A stretch of 64,000 nucleotides of DNA from JAAYYY01 sp964579295 (GCA_964579295.1 CAZOGK010000018.1:4514-68513); one strand, 5' to 3'. Numbered from the stretch's first letter, positions 17,220 through 27,119 are shown. Numbers and translations: made by a program. The notes: generated by a model not told the origin, from the letters alone.

Positions 17220-17762
17220 CTACCGAGCGGACCGGCCACGCAGGAGTATGAGCAGCCCGCCGGCAATCAGGAAGAGGGGCCACCAGCGCCCCAGCGCCTC
17301 CAGCGTTGCCAGGGCGATGCCGCCATAGCTGATGGCTGCGCCCACCAGACCAAGAATAGCGGCGACGATCAGCGCCCACAGGTGGCGCTCGCCGCGGCTG
17401 AAGAGAATGGAGAGGATGGGGATCAGCACCCAGCCGGCGGCGAACGCCAGCAGAAAAATGCCGCCCTCATCCTGCCCGGTCCGGTCCGCGAAGGGACCCG
17501 CCACCAGGTAGGTGCCCAGCCCCAGGCCGGCGAGGATGCCGCCCGGAATAAAGAAGCCCGACTGCCGGGTGGCGATGCCGGTAATAATGAAGACTAGACC
17601 CAGGAACGGCAACACCAGCAAGCCTGCCATATCGCCGAGATCCACAAACTGTGCCACCAGAAACAGGACGCCGAGTGCGATGAGAATAATCCCGCCGATG
17701 CTACTGCCGCGGTCCTTTCTCTTAGGCATAGCGTCGTCCATTGGTTCACTATGCTCGTCCAC
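17220..17762 (-). CDS. Predicted membrane protein, LiaF/DUF5668-like TM region
   Basis: This 180-residue protein has about six hydrophobic segments arranged in hairpins (GGIILIALGVLFLVAQF, LLVLPFLGLVFIITGI, FIPGGILAGLGLGTYL and others) and a final WWPLFLIAGGLLILLRG typical of the LiaF transmembrane domain. There is no C-terminal toast-rack domain. GTG 17762 is chosen because AAGGAGG lies nine bases upstream; a frame opening at 17807 lacks a ribosome-binding site. Function is unknown, possibly envelope stress sensing. Confidence 0.65.
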   Translation of the reverse strand: MDEHSEPMDDAMPKRKDRGSSIGGIILIALGVLFLVAQFVDLGDMAGLLVLPFLGLVFIITGIATRQSGFFIPGGILAGLGLGTYLVAGPFADRTGQDEGGIFLLAFAAGWVLIPILSILFSRGERHLWALIVAAILGLVGAAISYGGIALATLEALGRWWPLFLIAGGLLILLRGRSAR

Positions 17763-17928
17763 GTTGATCAGCCTCCTTCTTGACGCACGCTTGCTAACTA
17801 ACGACAAGATTAGTATAGCAGCCGCCTGCCTCCTTGTAACCTATCAGTAGAGCGGGTGGGCCGGCCTGGCCTGGTCGTTTACCTCTCTCCTATAGACGCG
17901 GCTCCCCCTCCCCGGCTACTATGACATT

Positions 17929-18588
17929 ATGCCTTTCAAGCTGCCGCTCTTCCCCTTGCAGACCGTCCTTTTCCCGGGAATGCCCCTCATGCTCCAGCTT
18001 TTCGAGCCACGCTACCGCCAGATGATCGGTGACTGCCTGCGCGATAACCAGCCCTTTGGCGTCGTCCTCATCCGCAACGGGGAGGAAGTTGGCGATCCCG
18101 ACGTCGAGCCCTTTCCGGTCGGCTGCACCGCCGAAATTGCCGAGATGCAGCCCCTGAGCGGAGAGCGTCTGCAGCTCCTGGTCATTGGCCGCGAGCGCTT
18201 CCGCATTCTGGAGCTGCAGCGCGACCTGCCCTACCTGACCGGCATCGTCGACTACTTTCCCCTGCGCCGTGACGCGCCCGGCCAGCGGCCGGCGGTCGCC
18301 GCGCTGCGCCCCTGGGTCGAGCAGTATCTCTCCCTGCTCACCGAGGTGGGCGAGCTAGAGTTCGAGATGACCGAGCTGCCGGCCGAGCCCGAAGCGCTGG
18401 CCTATCTGGCGGCGACCATCCTCCAGGCGCCCATGCTGCAGAAGCAGGCGCTGCTCGCCGAGCCGGATGCCGCCGGCCTGCTCAGTGCGCTGCGCGGCCT
18501 CTACCGCCGCGAGCTGCCCGTGCTGCGCGCCATGCTGGCTCACCGCGAAGAAGTCCCCAGCGGCGACGGCCCTTTCTCGCTTAACTGA
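17929..18588 (+). CDS. LON substrate-binding-domain protein
   Basis: This 219-residue protein consists of a stand-alone LON N-terminal domain. It opens with LPLFPLQTVLFPGMPLMLQLFEPRYRQM, the recognisable start of the PUA-like LON_substr_bdg fold. A helical C-terminal part (about 110-219) follows. It has no ATPase or protease domain. Such proteins are widespread and may deliver substrates or bind proteins. It overlaps the convergent aldolase gene by eight bases at the 3' end. Confidence 0.85.
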   Translation: MPFKLPLFPLQTVLFPGMPLMLQLFEPRYRQMIGDCLRDNQPFGVVLIRNGEEVGDPDVEPFPVGCTAEIAEMQPLSGERLQLLVIGRERFRILELQRDLPYLTGIVDYFPLRRDAPGQRPAVAALRPWVEQYLSLLTEVGELEFEMTELPAEPEALAYLAATILQAPMLQKQALLAEPDAAGLLSALRGLYRRELPVLRAMLAHREEVPSGDGPFSLN

Positions 18589-19246
18589 CCTCGCCGTCTT
18601 GCGGCCGGTAGCGGTATCCCCCCATTTCTGCCAGCCCTTCCAGCTCCTCGCGCGGCAGCGGCACGGGGCTGCCCAGCGCCCGCGCCAGAAAAAAGGTGTG
18701 CGCCGTCGCTTCCATCCGCTCCAGGGCCAGCAGCGCCTGCTCCAGCGTCCCGGCGGCGGAGACGGTCCCGTGGTGGCTGAGGACGATATTGTCGTGCCGG
18801 CGTATCAGGTCGCGGATGCTCTCCCCCAGCTGCGGCGTCCCTGGCCGGGCATAGGGCGCCGTGGGCACCGGCCCCAGCAGCGCCAGCACCTCCGGCATGT
18901 AGTCAGTGGGAAAGGGCAACCCGACAATGGACAGCGCCGTCGTGTAAGGCGGGTGGGCGTGCAGCACCGCCTGTAGGTCAGGGCGCTGGCGGTAGACCTC
19001 GAGGTGCAGGTTGTATTCTGTCGTCGGCTGCCGCTCCGGCTGGCCCGCCAGCAGCCGCCCTTCCCCGTCGATAATGACCAGGTCCGCCGGCGCCATCTCC
19101 ATCTTGTAGAGGCGGCGCGGGGTGATGAGAATGCGTTCTTTATCCAGCCGGGCCGACAGGTTGCCGTCTGACGCGCGCGCCAGCCCCTGGCGGCAGACGA
19201 GACGCGTCACCCGGATCATTTCTGCGCGCAAACTGCTTTCGTCCAT
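18581..19246 (-). CDS. Class II aldolase/adducin-family protein
   Basis: This 221-residue protein resembles L-fuculose-phosphate aldolase. The zinc-binding HxH appears as LHAHPPYTTAL and a third His as LSHHGTVSAAGTLEQAL; SDGNLSARL near the N-terminus matches the phosphate-binding loop. It probably cleaves or decarboxylates a phosphorylated sugar in a zinc-dependent way. The ATG at 19246 is preferred, though a GTG at 19270 is in frame. A perfect 16-bp hairpin separates it from the upstream M32 gene. Confidence 0.82.
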   Translation of the reverse strand: MDESSLRAEMIRVTRLVCRQGLARASDGNLSARLDKERILITPRRLYKMEMAPADLVIIDGEGRLLAGQPERQPTTEYNLHLEVYRQRPDLQAVLHAHPPYTTALSIVGLPFPTDYMPEVLALLGPVPTAPYARPGTPQLGESIRDLIRRHDNIVLSHHGTVSAAGTLEQALLALERMEATAHTFFLARALGSPVPLPREELEGLAEMGGYRYRPQDGEVS

Positions 19247-19270
19247 CACTATCTCGCGCTCAAAGCCCAC

Positions 19271-19312
19271 GGGCTGCGGCCGGCGTCGCTCCCCTCACGC
19301 CGGCCGCAGCCC
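19271..19312 (-). terminator. Perfect 16-bp hairpin after the M32 carboxypeptidase
   Basis: Arms 19271-19286 and 19297-19312 are exact complements around a 10-nt loop (arm GGGCTGCGGCCGGCGT). It lies between the stop at 19345 and the aldolase start, so it should end M32 transcription. No T-tract is visible. Confidence 0.65.
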
Positions 19313-19344
19313 GACGTTGGCATTCTGGCTCTCTCGGCCCTTCT

Positions 19345-20850
19345 CTACAGCCCGTAGAGGTCGCCGAATTTCTGCTCCAGGTAGGCGACATAAGGCTCGA
19401 TGGTCATCGGCCCGCCGGTGACCCGCTCGATCAGCTCCGGCGCCGTGAACTTGGCGCCGTGCTGGTAGATATGTTCCCGCAGCCAGCCGTGCAGGGCGCC
19501 AAACTCGCCCCGGCCGATCTCTTCCACAATCTGCGGGCGGCTCTGCAGCGCCTGGTCATAGAAGAGGGCGCCGACGATGTTGCCCAGTGTGTACCCCTGG
19601 AAGGCGCCGCCGACTGCCCCGGAATACCAGTGTACGTCCTGCAGAACGCCATCCCGGTCGTCGGGCGCACGCAGACCCAGGTCCGACTCATAACGCGCGT
19701 GCCAGGCGTCCGGCAGATCGGCCACGGCCAGCGTCCCTTCCAAGAGCTGCGTCTCCAAATCGAAGCGGATCATCACGTGCAGGTTGTAAGTCACTTCGTC
19801 GGCGTCCACACGAATCAGCGAGCGCTGCACGCGGTTCACGGCCCGGTAGAAGTGCTCCAACGACACGTCACCCAGCTGCTGCGGGAAGCGCTCCTGGAGC
19901 TGCGGATAAAAGTGTTCCCAGAAGGGCCGGCTGCGCCCGACCAGATTCTCCCAGAGGCGCGACTGGCTCTCGTGCACGCCGGCGCTGGTACCGCTTGCCA
20001 GCGGCGTGCCCTCGTAGGCCGCATCGATCCCCTGTTCGTACATGGCGTGGCCGGCCTCGTGCAGGGTGCTGAAGAGGGCGTCCGTAATGTCATTCTCCTT
20101 GAAGCGCGTCGTAATGCGCACGTCGCCCAGGGAGAACTTGGTCATAAATGGGTGGTGGGTCTTGTCCTGCCGCCCGCGGTTGAAGTCATAGCCGTAGCGG
20201 CGGATGACCATCTCCCCGAACTCCTTCTGTGCCGCTTCTGGATAGCTGTGAAACAGGAAGCTGGCGTCCAGCGGCTCTTGCGCGCCGATCTGCTCGACCA
20301 GCGGCACCAGCCGCTCGCGCAGCTCGGCAAACAGCGGGCGCACCGTCGCCACTGTCATGCCAAAATCGGCAAAATCAATCAGCGGATCGGCGATATGCTC
20401 GTAACCGGGGAAGAAGTCGCCCAGCTGCCGGCTCATATCGACCGTCTTCTCCAGGTACGGGCGCACCGCCGCGAAATCGTTAGCCGGGCGCGCCTCGGCC
20501 CAGACGTTGAACGACGCCGCGGCGTGCGCCGAGAAGTCCGCCAGGAAAGCGGGCGGTACGCGCAGCGCCCTCTCGTATTCGCGCCGGGTGACGCGCACCA
20601 GGCTTGCTTCGTCTGACTCATAGGGTAGCTGCTCGGCCCACGGCTCCAGCTCGTCCAGCAGCCGGCCAATTGAGGCGTCGGTGAACTTCTCCTGCGCCAG
20701 CTGCGCGACGATCGCTATCTGGCGCCCCCGCGCGGCGGCCCCGCCGGGCGGCATATAGGTAGCCTGGTCCCAGTGCAGCAATGACCCCACAAGCTGCAGG
20801 TCGGTGACCTCCCGCAGCCGCCGTTTCAGCTCTTCATACTTCTCTTGCAT
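19345..20850 (-). CDS. Carboxypeptidase Taq, peptidase family M32
   Basis: This 501-residue cytoplasmic zinc carboxypeptidase matches the usual family length. The active-site HEAGH lies in LFSTLHEAGHAMYEQG (near residue 265), and the M32 signatures GTSAGVHESQSRLWEN and DEVTYNLHVMIRFDLE follow. It removes C-terminal residues from peptides, typically as a homodimer. AAAGGAG precedes the ATG at 20850. It is a single-gene unit, with a strong hairpin downstream. Confidence 0.93.
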   Translation of the reverse strand: MQEKYEELKRRLREVTDLQLVGSLLHWDQATYMPPGGAAARGRQIAIVAQLAQEKFTDASIGRLLDELEPWAEQLPYESDEASLVRVTRREYERALRVPPAFLADFSAHAAASFNVWAEARPANDFAAVRPYLEKTVDMSRQLGDFFPGYEHIADPLIDFADFGMTVATVRPLFAELRERLVPLVEQIGAQEPLDASFLFHSYPEAAQKEFGEMVIRRYGYDFNRGRQDKTHHPFMTKFSLGDVRITTRFKENDITDALFSTLHEAGHAMYEQGIDAAYEGTPLASGTSAGVHESQSRLWENLVGRSRPFWEHFYPQLQERFPQQLGDVSLEHFYRAVNRVQRSLIRVDADEVTYNLHVMIRFDLETQLLEGTLAVADLPDAWHARYESDLGLRAPDDRDGVLQDVHWYSGAVGGAFQGYTLGNIVGALFYDQALQSRPQIVEEIGRGEFGALHGWLREHIYQHGAKFTAPELIERVTGGPMTIEPYVAYLEQKFGDLYGL

Positions 20851-20924
20851 GGTTGCCTTACTCCTTTGTCAGCCAACAGGCGCCAGGATTGTAGCATGGA
20901 CCGGGTAAGCTGACAGTCGACGCT

Positions 20925-20956
20925 CAAAAAAGGGGCGAGCGGCCGGCCGCTCGCCC
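20925..20956 (-). terminator. 24-bp palindrome with T-run: terminator of the toast-rack gene
   Basis: The sequence 20933-20956 is a perfect palindrome (half GGGCGAGCGGCC). On the minus strand it is followed by a run of T (complement of the A-run at 20926-20931). It lies 42 bp beyond the stop at 20998 and is a good intrinsic terminator. Confidence 0.75.
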
Positions 20957-20997
20957 TCCCTCTATCTATTAACGCTTGCCCGGCCGGTCAGGGCCCG

Positions 20998-21792
20998 TCA
21001 ATTGGCTCCCTGCAGTCTTACCTCACCTACCCCCGATTCGACTCGTAGCAACAGCGTCGTGTCGCTGGCGTTGTAGGCCTCGTTGGTATAAACCGAGCCG
21101 TCCTGGTTGAGGCCGGTGGCGCTGACGCCGCCCAGCCCCTGCGCCACTTCGACGCGCACGCCCACGTCGGCCGGCAGGATCAGCGTGGTGCTGCCCACGC
21201 CGCCCTGAATCGTGCCGGTCAGGTCGGTCGTCCAGCCAGCCGTCGCCAGATTGATGACCAGCTCGCCCACGCCGCCCTGAATGTCCAGGTCGCGCAGATT
21301 GCCGCCCGCCAGCAGCGTCGTTTCGCCCGCGCCGGTGCGCATCGTCAGCCGGCGCACGTCCAGATCGACCAGATTGAGCTGGTTCTCGCCCGCGCCGAGG
21401 TTAATGGTCATTTCCAGGGGCAGATCGCGGCTGAAGCGCAGATCCCAGCGGTTGGTGAGATTGCCGCTGGGGATATTAATCGTCCTGTCGCCGCTAGGCT
21501 GGGAGATGCCCAGCTCGCCCGTGCTGCCGGTCACGTTGTAGACAACCTCCGGCTGCCAGTCTGCCACGTTGAAGCTAAAAGTCCCTTCCATCAGGTCGCG
21601 GGCGCCGCTGCTCACGTTCAGCTCGCCCACCCCCATTTCGATGGTCACGCGCGCATCGCGGGCATCCTGCCGCTCGACGGTCTCTGTCACTTCCTGCATT
21701 TCGCCGGGCCTGACCGGGTTGAGCCGGAGCTGGCAGGCGGCCAGCGCCGCGCCCAGGAGGAGCAAGATCACTATTCTGCTGCGTCTGTTCAT
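20998..21792 (-). CDS. Toast-rack (DUF2154-like) lipoprotein
   Basis: This 264-residue protein has a signal ending in the lipobox LAAC (Cys near residue 20). It then shows a repetitive beta structure with Gly-rich turns (GVGELNVSSGARDL, GAGENQLNLVDLDV, GAGETTLLAGGNL, GVGELVINLATAG, GVGSTTLILPAD), characteristic of Toast_rack domains. Such solenoids occur in LiaF-type and adhesin-like envelope proteins. The AAGGAG sequence is farther than usual from this ATG (about 13 bases). It is probably attached to the outer face of the membrane. Confidence 0.75.
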   Translation of the reverse strand: MNRRSRIVILLLLGAALAACQLRLNPVRPGEMQEVTETVERQDARDARVTIEMGVGELNVSSGARDLMEGTFSFNVADWQPEVVYNVTGSTGELGISQPSGDRTINIPSGNLTNRWDLRFSRDLPLEMTINLGAGENQLNLVDLDVRRLTMRTGAGETTLLAGGNLRDLDIQGGVGELVINLATAGWTTDLTGTIQGGVGSTTLILPADVGVRVEVAQGLGGVSATGLNQDGSVYTNEAYNASDTTLLLRVESGVGEVRLQGAN

Positions 21793-21966
21793 GGGTCTTC
21801 ATTATCTCCTTTGCACCGGCCGCGCCTGCGCCAGGCGGGCCAATCCACAGGATATCGTAGCATATTGGGAAGCCCCTGCATATGGCCTCCCGGCTGGCTA
21901 TGCCCGGGCCCGGCCGGCTCATCCTTTGCTTGTTGCTAGTGGGAGGATGGGGGCGACCGGCTGGCG

Positions 21967-22848
<882 letters not shown>

Positions 22849-23015
22849 TGCCTATCTAACACTTATGATGCACTGCGTCAATAATACCAGGCAGCGACGG
22901 ACAAGTCTAACAGCCGCCGCACCGCCTCGCTAGTAGGGAATGACCGTATTTTTTGCGTCCCGGCACGAGTCGCCAGCGTGGAAGTATACTCCCTTTTCTC
23001 TCGACAGCATCCCCC

Positions 23016-23049
23016 AAAAAAGGCGCCGGCACTAACCAGTGCCGGCGCC
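23016..23049 (-). terminator. Intrinsic terminator of the META/Ycf48-like lipoprotein
   Basis: GGCGCCGGCAC (23022-23032) pairs perfectly over 11 bp with 23039-23049 around a 6-nt loop. The A-run at 23016-23021 gives a U-tract on the minus-strand transcript. It lies 29 bp beyond the stop of the gene ending at 23078. Confidence 0.85.
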
Positions 23050-23077
23050 CAGTTCCATCTACAGAGCGGCGGTCTGC

Positions 23078-24754
23078 TTACTCCTGCAGCGCCGGCGCCA
23101 GCGGCTGCCAGCTACCGTCTCGTTCCAGTCGCAGCAGCTCGGGCGCTTCCATACCGCCTCCTGTCAGAATCCAGCCGTGCTGCTCGTCCACAAAGGTCAC
23201 CTGGCCCTGTCCTGGGAGTTGTGCCTGGCGCTCCCAGGTCGCGCCGCCATCGTCAGTGACGAAGAGCACGCCCGGTTCGCCCTCCGCCTCGCCCAGAATC
23301 CAGCCGGCGTTGGGCGCGATGAAGTCAAAGAGCCCGTCGCTGACCGGCAGCGGCTCTGCCTGCCAGCTCGCGCCGCCGTCGTCGCTGCGATAGAGCCAGG
23401 CGCTGCGGCTGTCCGCTTCCCAGTCAAAGCAGTGCAGCGAGAGCAGCAGCGTATCCGGCGCCAGCCGCGCCATCTGCCGCACGCCGCAGGCATCGCCCAG
23501 CTCCCCGGCGCTTGCCGCCGGTTGCCCTTCCACCAGCGGCAGCAGCGCCGGCTGCCAGGTCGCGCCGCCGTCCGCCGTGCGGTAGAGCATTAGCTGCGGC
23601 ATCAGGCCCGGGCAATCCCCCGCCAGCCAGCCGTCATTCTCGCTGGTGAAAAGAAGGGCCGACTTGTTGCAGCCCTGTATTTCTGGGCTCTGCTCCGGGT
23701 CTGTGACCCGCTGCCAGGTAGCCCCGCCGTCGCTGCTGGTAAAGATAGCCACGTAATCATGGCTCATGCCGGCGCCCAGATGCGCCAGCAGCCAGCCAAA
23801 CTCCTCGTCAAGAAAGCCCAGATCCGACGGCCCGAAGAAGTCAAAGGGTAGATCGCCCAGCGCCAGCGGCTCACTCGCTTCCCAAGTAAGGCCGCCGTCG
23901 CGCGTCGCCCAGACCTGCGGGCTGGCGTCGGCCGCCAGCGGCGCCGGCAGCCAGTAGGAGACCCAGCCAACCTCCGCCGAGGCGAACGTGGCCGACGCCG
24001 CCAGCACCTGCTGCATCTCCGGCCGAGGGCGCGGCGCAGCGGCCGGCGTGCGCAGCTGCCAGCTCTCGCCGCCATCGCTCGTCACCAGGATCTGCTCCAC
24101 CTGCTCCTCTGCCAGCCGCCCGCGCGCCCAGCCGTGCTGCTCATCCAGCATAAACAGCTCGTGCAGCTCGACGGCTGCGCCGCTGCGCTCTTCGTCGGCC
24201 GGCGGCGCATCCTCCTCCTGTGGCACGAAGATGAGGCTGCTCTGGCCGCCATCATACTGGATCACCAGCCTCTCGTCTGGCAATGAATAGGACTCCGCGC
24301 TGTGCAGCGCCGCCAGGTAGCTGCTCTCCTGCTCCATGACGCCGTCGTCGAGGCAGGCCATCAATGTGCTGGCAATCTCGCCAAAGGCGAGCGCGTTGCC
24401 GTCCACATTATAGCCGCCGCCATAATGGTTACAGCCGGCGTTGCCCCCGGCATTGCCGCCGGCGTCAAACTGCAGCGTCACCTGGCTGCCGGCCAGCGCC
24501 GCCTGCTCGGCGCCCAGCGGTCCAAACGACTCCAGCAGCCAGGCTGTGCCCTGCAGCGGATTGTCGCTTTCGCCTTCGGCCGGCGGCTCAGCGCTTGGCG
24601 TGGCCTCCAGCGGCGGCTGGCTTGTCTCAGTCGGGGGTGCAGCGGGCGTCTCTGTCGCCGCCGGCTCCTGCGCCGGCGGCTCGCCGGGGGCGCCGGCCGT
24701 GCAGCCGGCCGCCGCCAGCACCAGAATCAGAATGAAAGCGATTGTGCGTCGCAT
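23078..24754 (-). CDS. Lipoprotein with META domain and Ycf48/BNR-type propeller
   Basis: This 558-residue secreted lipoprotein has a lipobox AAGC (Cys near 18) and a Pro/Thr/Glu-rich linker (20-70). A META/HslJ domain follows (about 70-180; LQGTAWLLESFG, GCNHYGGGY, LMACLDD). After it comes a large Asp-box-rich propeller (about 200-555), with repeats of the form SxDGGxxW (ATRDGGLTWEAS, TSSDGGATWQRV, YRTADGGATWQP, YRSDDGGASWQA, VTDDGGATWERQ). META domains are linked to heat resistance and motility, and Ycf48-like propellers to assembly of membrane complexes. GGAGG precedes the ATG. It is probably a surface sensor or assembly factor. Confidence 0.8.
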   Translation of the reverse strand: MRRTIAFILILVLAAAGCTAGAPGEPPAQEPAATETPAAPPTETSQPPLEATPSAEPPAEGESDNPLQGTAWLLESFGPLGAEQAALAGSQVTLQFDAGGNAGGNAGCNHYGGGYNVDGNALAFGEIASTLMACLDDGVMEQESSYLAALHSAESYSLPDERLVIQYDGGQSSLIFVPQEEDAPPADEERSGAAVELHELFMLDEQHGWARGRLAEEQVEQILVTSDGGESWQLRTPAAAPRPRPEMQQVLAASATFASAEVGWVSYWLPAPLAADASPQVWATRDGGLTWEASEPLALGDLPFDFFGPSDLGFLDEEFGWLLAHLGAGMSHDYVAIFTSSDGGATWQRVTDPEQSPEIQGCNKSALLFTSENDGWLAGDCPGLMPQLMLYRTADGGATWQPALLPLVEGQPAASAGELGDACGVRQMARLAPDTLLLSLHCFDWEADSRSAWLYRSDDGGASWQAEPLPVSDGLFDFIAPNAGWILGEAEGEPGVLFVTDDGGATWERQAQLPGQGQVTFVDEQHGWILTGGGMEAPELLRLERDGSWQPLAPALQE

Positions 24755-24951
24755 CGTTTACCTCCACTATCAGTTCCGGTCGTTGACCAGGGCCGCCGCA
24801 GGCCGCGGCGCTCCCTGGTCTCAGTCAGTAGACGCAGAGAGGGCCCAGTTTGTTCCCCGCTCTCCTGCGCTGGCGCTGCCAGCGCCGTTCACATGACCTG
24901 TGCACAACCCGGGAAATGAGATGGCAGTGACGATGCGGCCGGCGGTCGGCC

Positions 24952-25413
24952 TCAGCCCGCCGCTTGTTTCACCAGCACGCTAATCTGCTCCTCGACGGCT
25001 GGCGTCAGCTCCTTCACTGCGTAGGCGACCGGCCACATGGGGCCGTCGTCCAGCTGCGCCTCGTCGCTGAAGCCCAACGTCGGATAGCGCGTGTTGAACT
25101 TACTCGCGGCCTGGAAGTGGCAAAGCACTTTGCCGTCCCTCTCGTAGGCCGGCATCCCGTACCAGGTTCGGGGCATGAGGTCGGGCGCGGCCGCCATGAT
25201 CAGCTCGTGCAGCCGCGTCACCAGCGCGCCCTCTTCTGCCGCCATTTCGGCGATCTTCTCAAAGATGTCGCGTTCCCCTTCTTCCCTGGCCTTCTCCGCG
25301 CGGGCGCTACGGCGCTGTTCGGCCTTCAGCTCCTTGGCGCGCTCCTTCATCGCGGCCTTTTCCTCGGCCGTGAAGCCTTTGGTGGACGTCTGTTCATCCT
25401 TTTTGGCGCTCAT
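24952..25413 (-). CDS. DUF1801/YdhG-family protein
   Basis: This 153-residue protein has a charged, Lys/Glu-rich helical N-terminus (1-55). A DUF1801/YdhG-type domain follows (LHELIMAAAPDLMPRTWYGMPAYERDGKVLCHFQAA), a small fold related to the frataxin-like iron chaperone Fra/YdhG. AAGGAGG lies at a good distance from the ATG at 25413, and a strong promoter lies upstream. Its function is not known; the N-terminal extension is unusual and may bind a partner. Confidence 0.78.
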   Translation of the reverse strand: MSAKKDEQTSTKGFTAEEKAAMKERAKELKAEQRRSARAEKAREEGERDIFEKIAEMAAEEGALVTRLHELIMAAAPDLMPRTWYGMPAYERDGKVLCHFQAASKFNTRYPTLGFSDEAQLDDGPMWPVAYAVKELTPAVEEQISVLVKQAAG

Positions 25414-25486
25414 TGCAACCTCCTTGTCGTCACTGATGGTCGTTCAAGCCAGCTTTTCGCCGTCGCGGATGGCGAAGAAGGCGCAT

Positions 25487-25516
25487 ATTTTAGAACACTT
25501 ATTCTATGGCAGTCAA
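25487..25516 (-). promoter_or_regulatory. Promoter for the DUF1801 gene
   Basis: On the minus strand, TTGACT (25516-25511) and TAAAAT (25492-25487) are separated by 18 bp, with hexamers at 5/6 each. It lies about 75 bp upstream of the start at 25413. Confidence 0.65.
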
Positions 25517-25554
25517 GCCAGCTGCTGCGCTTCCTGAGCCTCTGCCGGGGATGG

Positions 25555-25582
25555 TTGACCTCCTGCCGCTCCCGGGTACAAT
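25555..25582 (+). promoter_or_regulatory. Promoter of the SCO1-PCuAC operon
   Basis: TTGACC (25555-25560) and TACAAT (25577-25582) lie 16 bp apart, each 5/6 to consensus, and the predicted start is about 40 bp before the ATG at 25628. It is divergent from, and about 40 bp away from, the promoter of the DUF1801 gene. Confidence 0.65.
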
Positions 25583-25627
25583 CAGGTGGAGTCTTTGTGA
25601 AAATCAGCACAGAATGGGTGACAATCG

Positions 25628-26212
25628 ATGCGAATCTATCCTGGCGGTCGGCTGACCATGCTGCTGTTGTTCCTTGCCCTTCTGGCGGCTTGCCAGCGCG
25701 CGCCGGAGTTCCGCGGCACGACGATGCCTGAGCCCGGCCCGGCCCCGCCCTTCACCCTCACCAGCACAGATGGCCAGCCCGTGGCGCTCTCCGACTTTGC
25801 CGGCGAGGTCGTACTGCTCTACTTCGGCTATACCTTCTGCCCCGACGTCTGTCCGGCGACCATGTCCGATCTGCGCCGCGTTCAGGAGACGGTTGATCGC
25901 GACGATCTGCAGGTACTCTTCATCAGCGTCGATCCCGCCCGGGACACGCCGGAAATTGCCCACGCCTATGCCAGCGGCTTCCATCCCGGCTTCGTGGGCC
26001 TCTCCGGCACGGCGGACGACATTGCCGCCGCCGCCGCTGGTTGGGGCGTCTTTGTCGAGCTGGGCGAGCCGGACGCCGGCGGCAATTACCCGGTGGACCA
26101 CACCGCCCGCGTCTTCGTCGTGGACAAAGCTGGCCGCTACCGTCTCTCCTTTCCTTTCGAGACGCCGGTAGAAGACATCGTCGCCGACCTCGAGATCCTG
26201 CTGGAGGAATAA
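25628..26212 (+). CDS. SCO1/SenC-type copper chaperone lipoprotein
   Basis: This 194-residue protein has a signal with lipobox LAAC (Cys near 21) and a thioredoxin fold with the copper motif CPDVC (residues about 71-75). A conserved His in NYPVDHTARVFVVD (near 157) completes the Cys-Cys-His site. It delivers copper to the CuA centre of cytochrome oxidase or nitrous-oxide reductase and acts on the outer face of the membrane. It is the first gene of a four-gene operon with gaps of 1, 16 and 2 bp. Confidence 0.93.
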   Translation: MRIYPGGRLTMLLLFLALLAACQRAPEFRGTTMPEPGPAPPFTLTSTDGQPVALSDFAGEVVLLYFGYTFCPDVCPATMSDLRRVQETVDRDDLQVLFISVDPARDTPEIAHAYASGFHPGFVGLSGTADDIAAAAAGWGVFVELGEPDAGGNYPVDHTARVFVVDKAGRYRLSFPFETPVEDIVADLEILLEE

Positions 26213-26213
26213 G

Positions 26214-26708
26214 ATGGCCCTCTTGCCGCCGTTCGCCCGGCAGCTGCCCCTGCTGCCCTTGCTGCTATTACTGGTTGCCTGCAGCGCTAACGCAACCAAC
26301 GGCGCCATCGAAGCCGGCGGCGTTTGGGCGCGCGAGTCGCCGGCGCTGGCCCAGACCGGCGCCATTTACCTGGAGCTGCACAACAAAAGCGACGCAGACG
26401 ATGCCCTGGTGGGTGTGGCAACGCCCGCCTGCGGCCGGGTTGAGCTGCACGAGTCGGCCCTGGACGAGAGCGGCGTCATGCGGATGGAGCCGGTTCCCGA
26501 CGGGCGTATCGACCTACCTGCCGGCAGCCACGTTGTCCTTGAGCCGGGCGGCCTGCACGTCATGTGCCTGGAGATGGCGGAGCCTTTTGTCCGCGGGCAG
26601 AGCATCCCGCTGACGCTGCAGTTCGCCAGCCACGAGCCCCTTACCGTCGCGGCCGCCGTCCGCAGCGACCCGCCCGGCGCCCCTGGTTCTGCCGACCACG
26701 ATCACTAG
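26214..26708 (+). CDS. PCuAC (DUF461) periplasmic copper chaperone
   Basis: This 164-residue lipoprotein (lipobox LVAC, Cys near 23) is of the PCuAC family. Metal ligands are seen as VELHESALDESGVMRMEPV and later GGLHVMCLEMAEPF, the usual His/Met pattern. A His-rich C-terminus (ADHDH) may add binding sites. It receives or passes Cu(I) to SCO1 and cytochrome oxidase. It starts one base after the SCO1 stop, so translation is tightly coupled. Confidence 0.9.
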   Translation: MALLPPFARQLPLLPLLLLLVACSANATNGAIEAGGVWARESPALAQTGAIYLELHNKSDADDALVGVATPACGRVELHESALDESGVMRMEPVPDGRIDLPAGSHVVLEPGGLHVMCLEMAEPFVRGQSIPLTLQFASHEPLTVAAAVRSDPPGAPGSADHDH

Positions 26709-26724
26709 GAGTAGGACACGCACC

Positions 26725-27117
26725 ATGAGATCTACTGCCAGCATCCTGCTCTTTCTCGTTCTTCTCACGGCCGGCTGCGCCCGCGCCAGCAGCCAGGCCG
26801 CCGACGATGACCTGGACATCTCCCTCGCCTACCGGCCCGATCCCGCCGTCATGGGCGAGGCGACCCTCCTGGTCACCGTGCGCGACGCGGCCGGCCAGCC
26901 CATCGAGGATGCAACTATCGACGCCAAGGGCGACATGAACCACGCCGGCATGGTCCCCGTGCTCGCCGAGGCGGCAGCCGGACCCGGCGGCGTCTACGAG
27001 CTGCCCTTCCAGTGGACGATGAGCGGCAGCTGGATCGTCACCGTCGACGTTTCCCTGGTGGACGGCACAGCGGCCACGCGCCGCTTTGACGTCTCCGTCA
27101 CCCTGCCGGAGAGTTAA
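26725..27117 (+). CDS. YtkA/FixH-like lipoprotein
   Basis: This 130-residue protein has a signal with lipobox LTAGC (Cys near 17) and an immunoglobulin-like fold of the YtkA/FixH kind. It contains ISLAYRPDPAVMGEATLLVTV and DMNHAGMVPV (residues about 70-80), whose His and Met residues suggest copper contact, and a C-terminal WTMSGSWIVTVDV. YtkA-like proteins are associated with oxidase assembly. The gene sits between the copper chaperone and the FixG-like gene. Confidence 0.8.
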   Translation: MRSTASILLFLVLLTAGCARASSQAADDDLDISLAYRPDPAVMGEATLLVTVRDAAGQPIEDATIDAKGDMNHAGMVPVLAEAAAGPGGVYELPFQWTMSGSWIVTVDVSLVDGTAATRRFDVSVTLPES

Positions 27118-27119
27118 CC

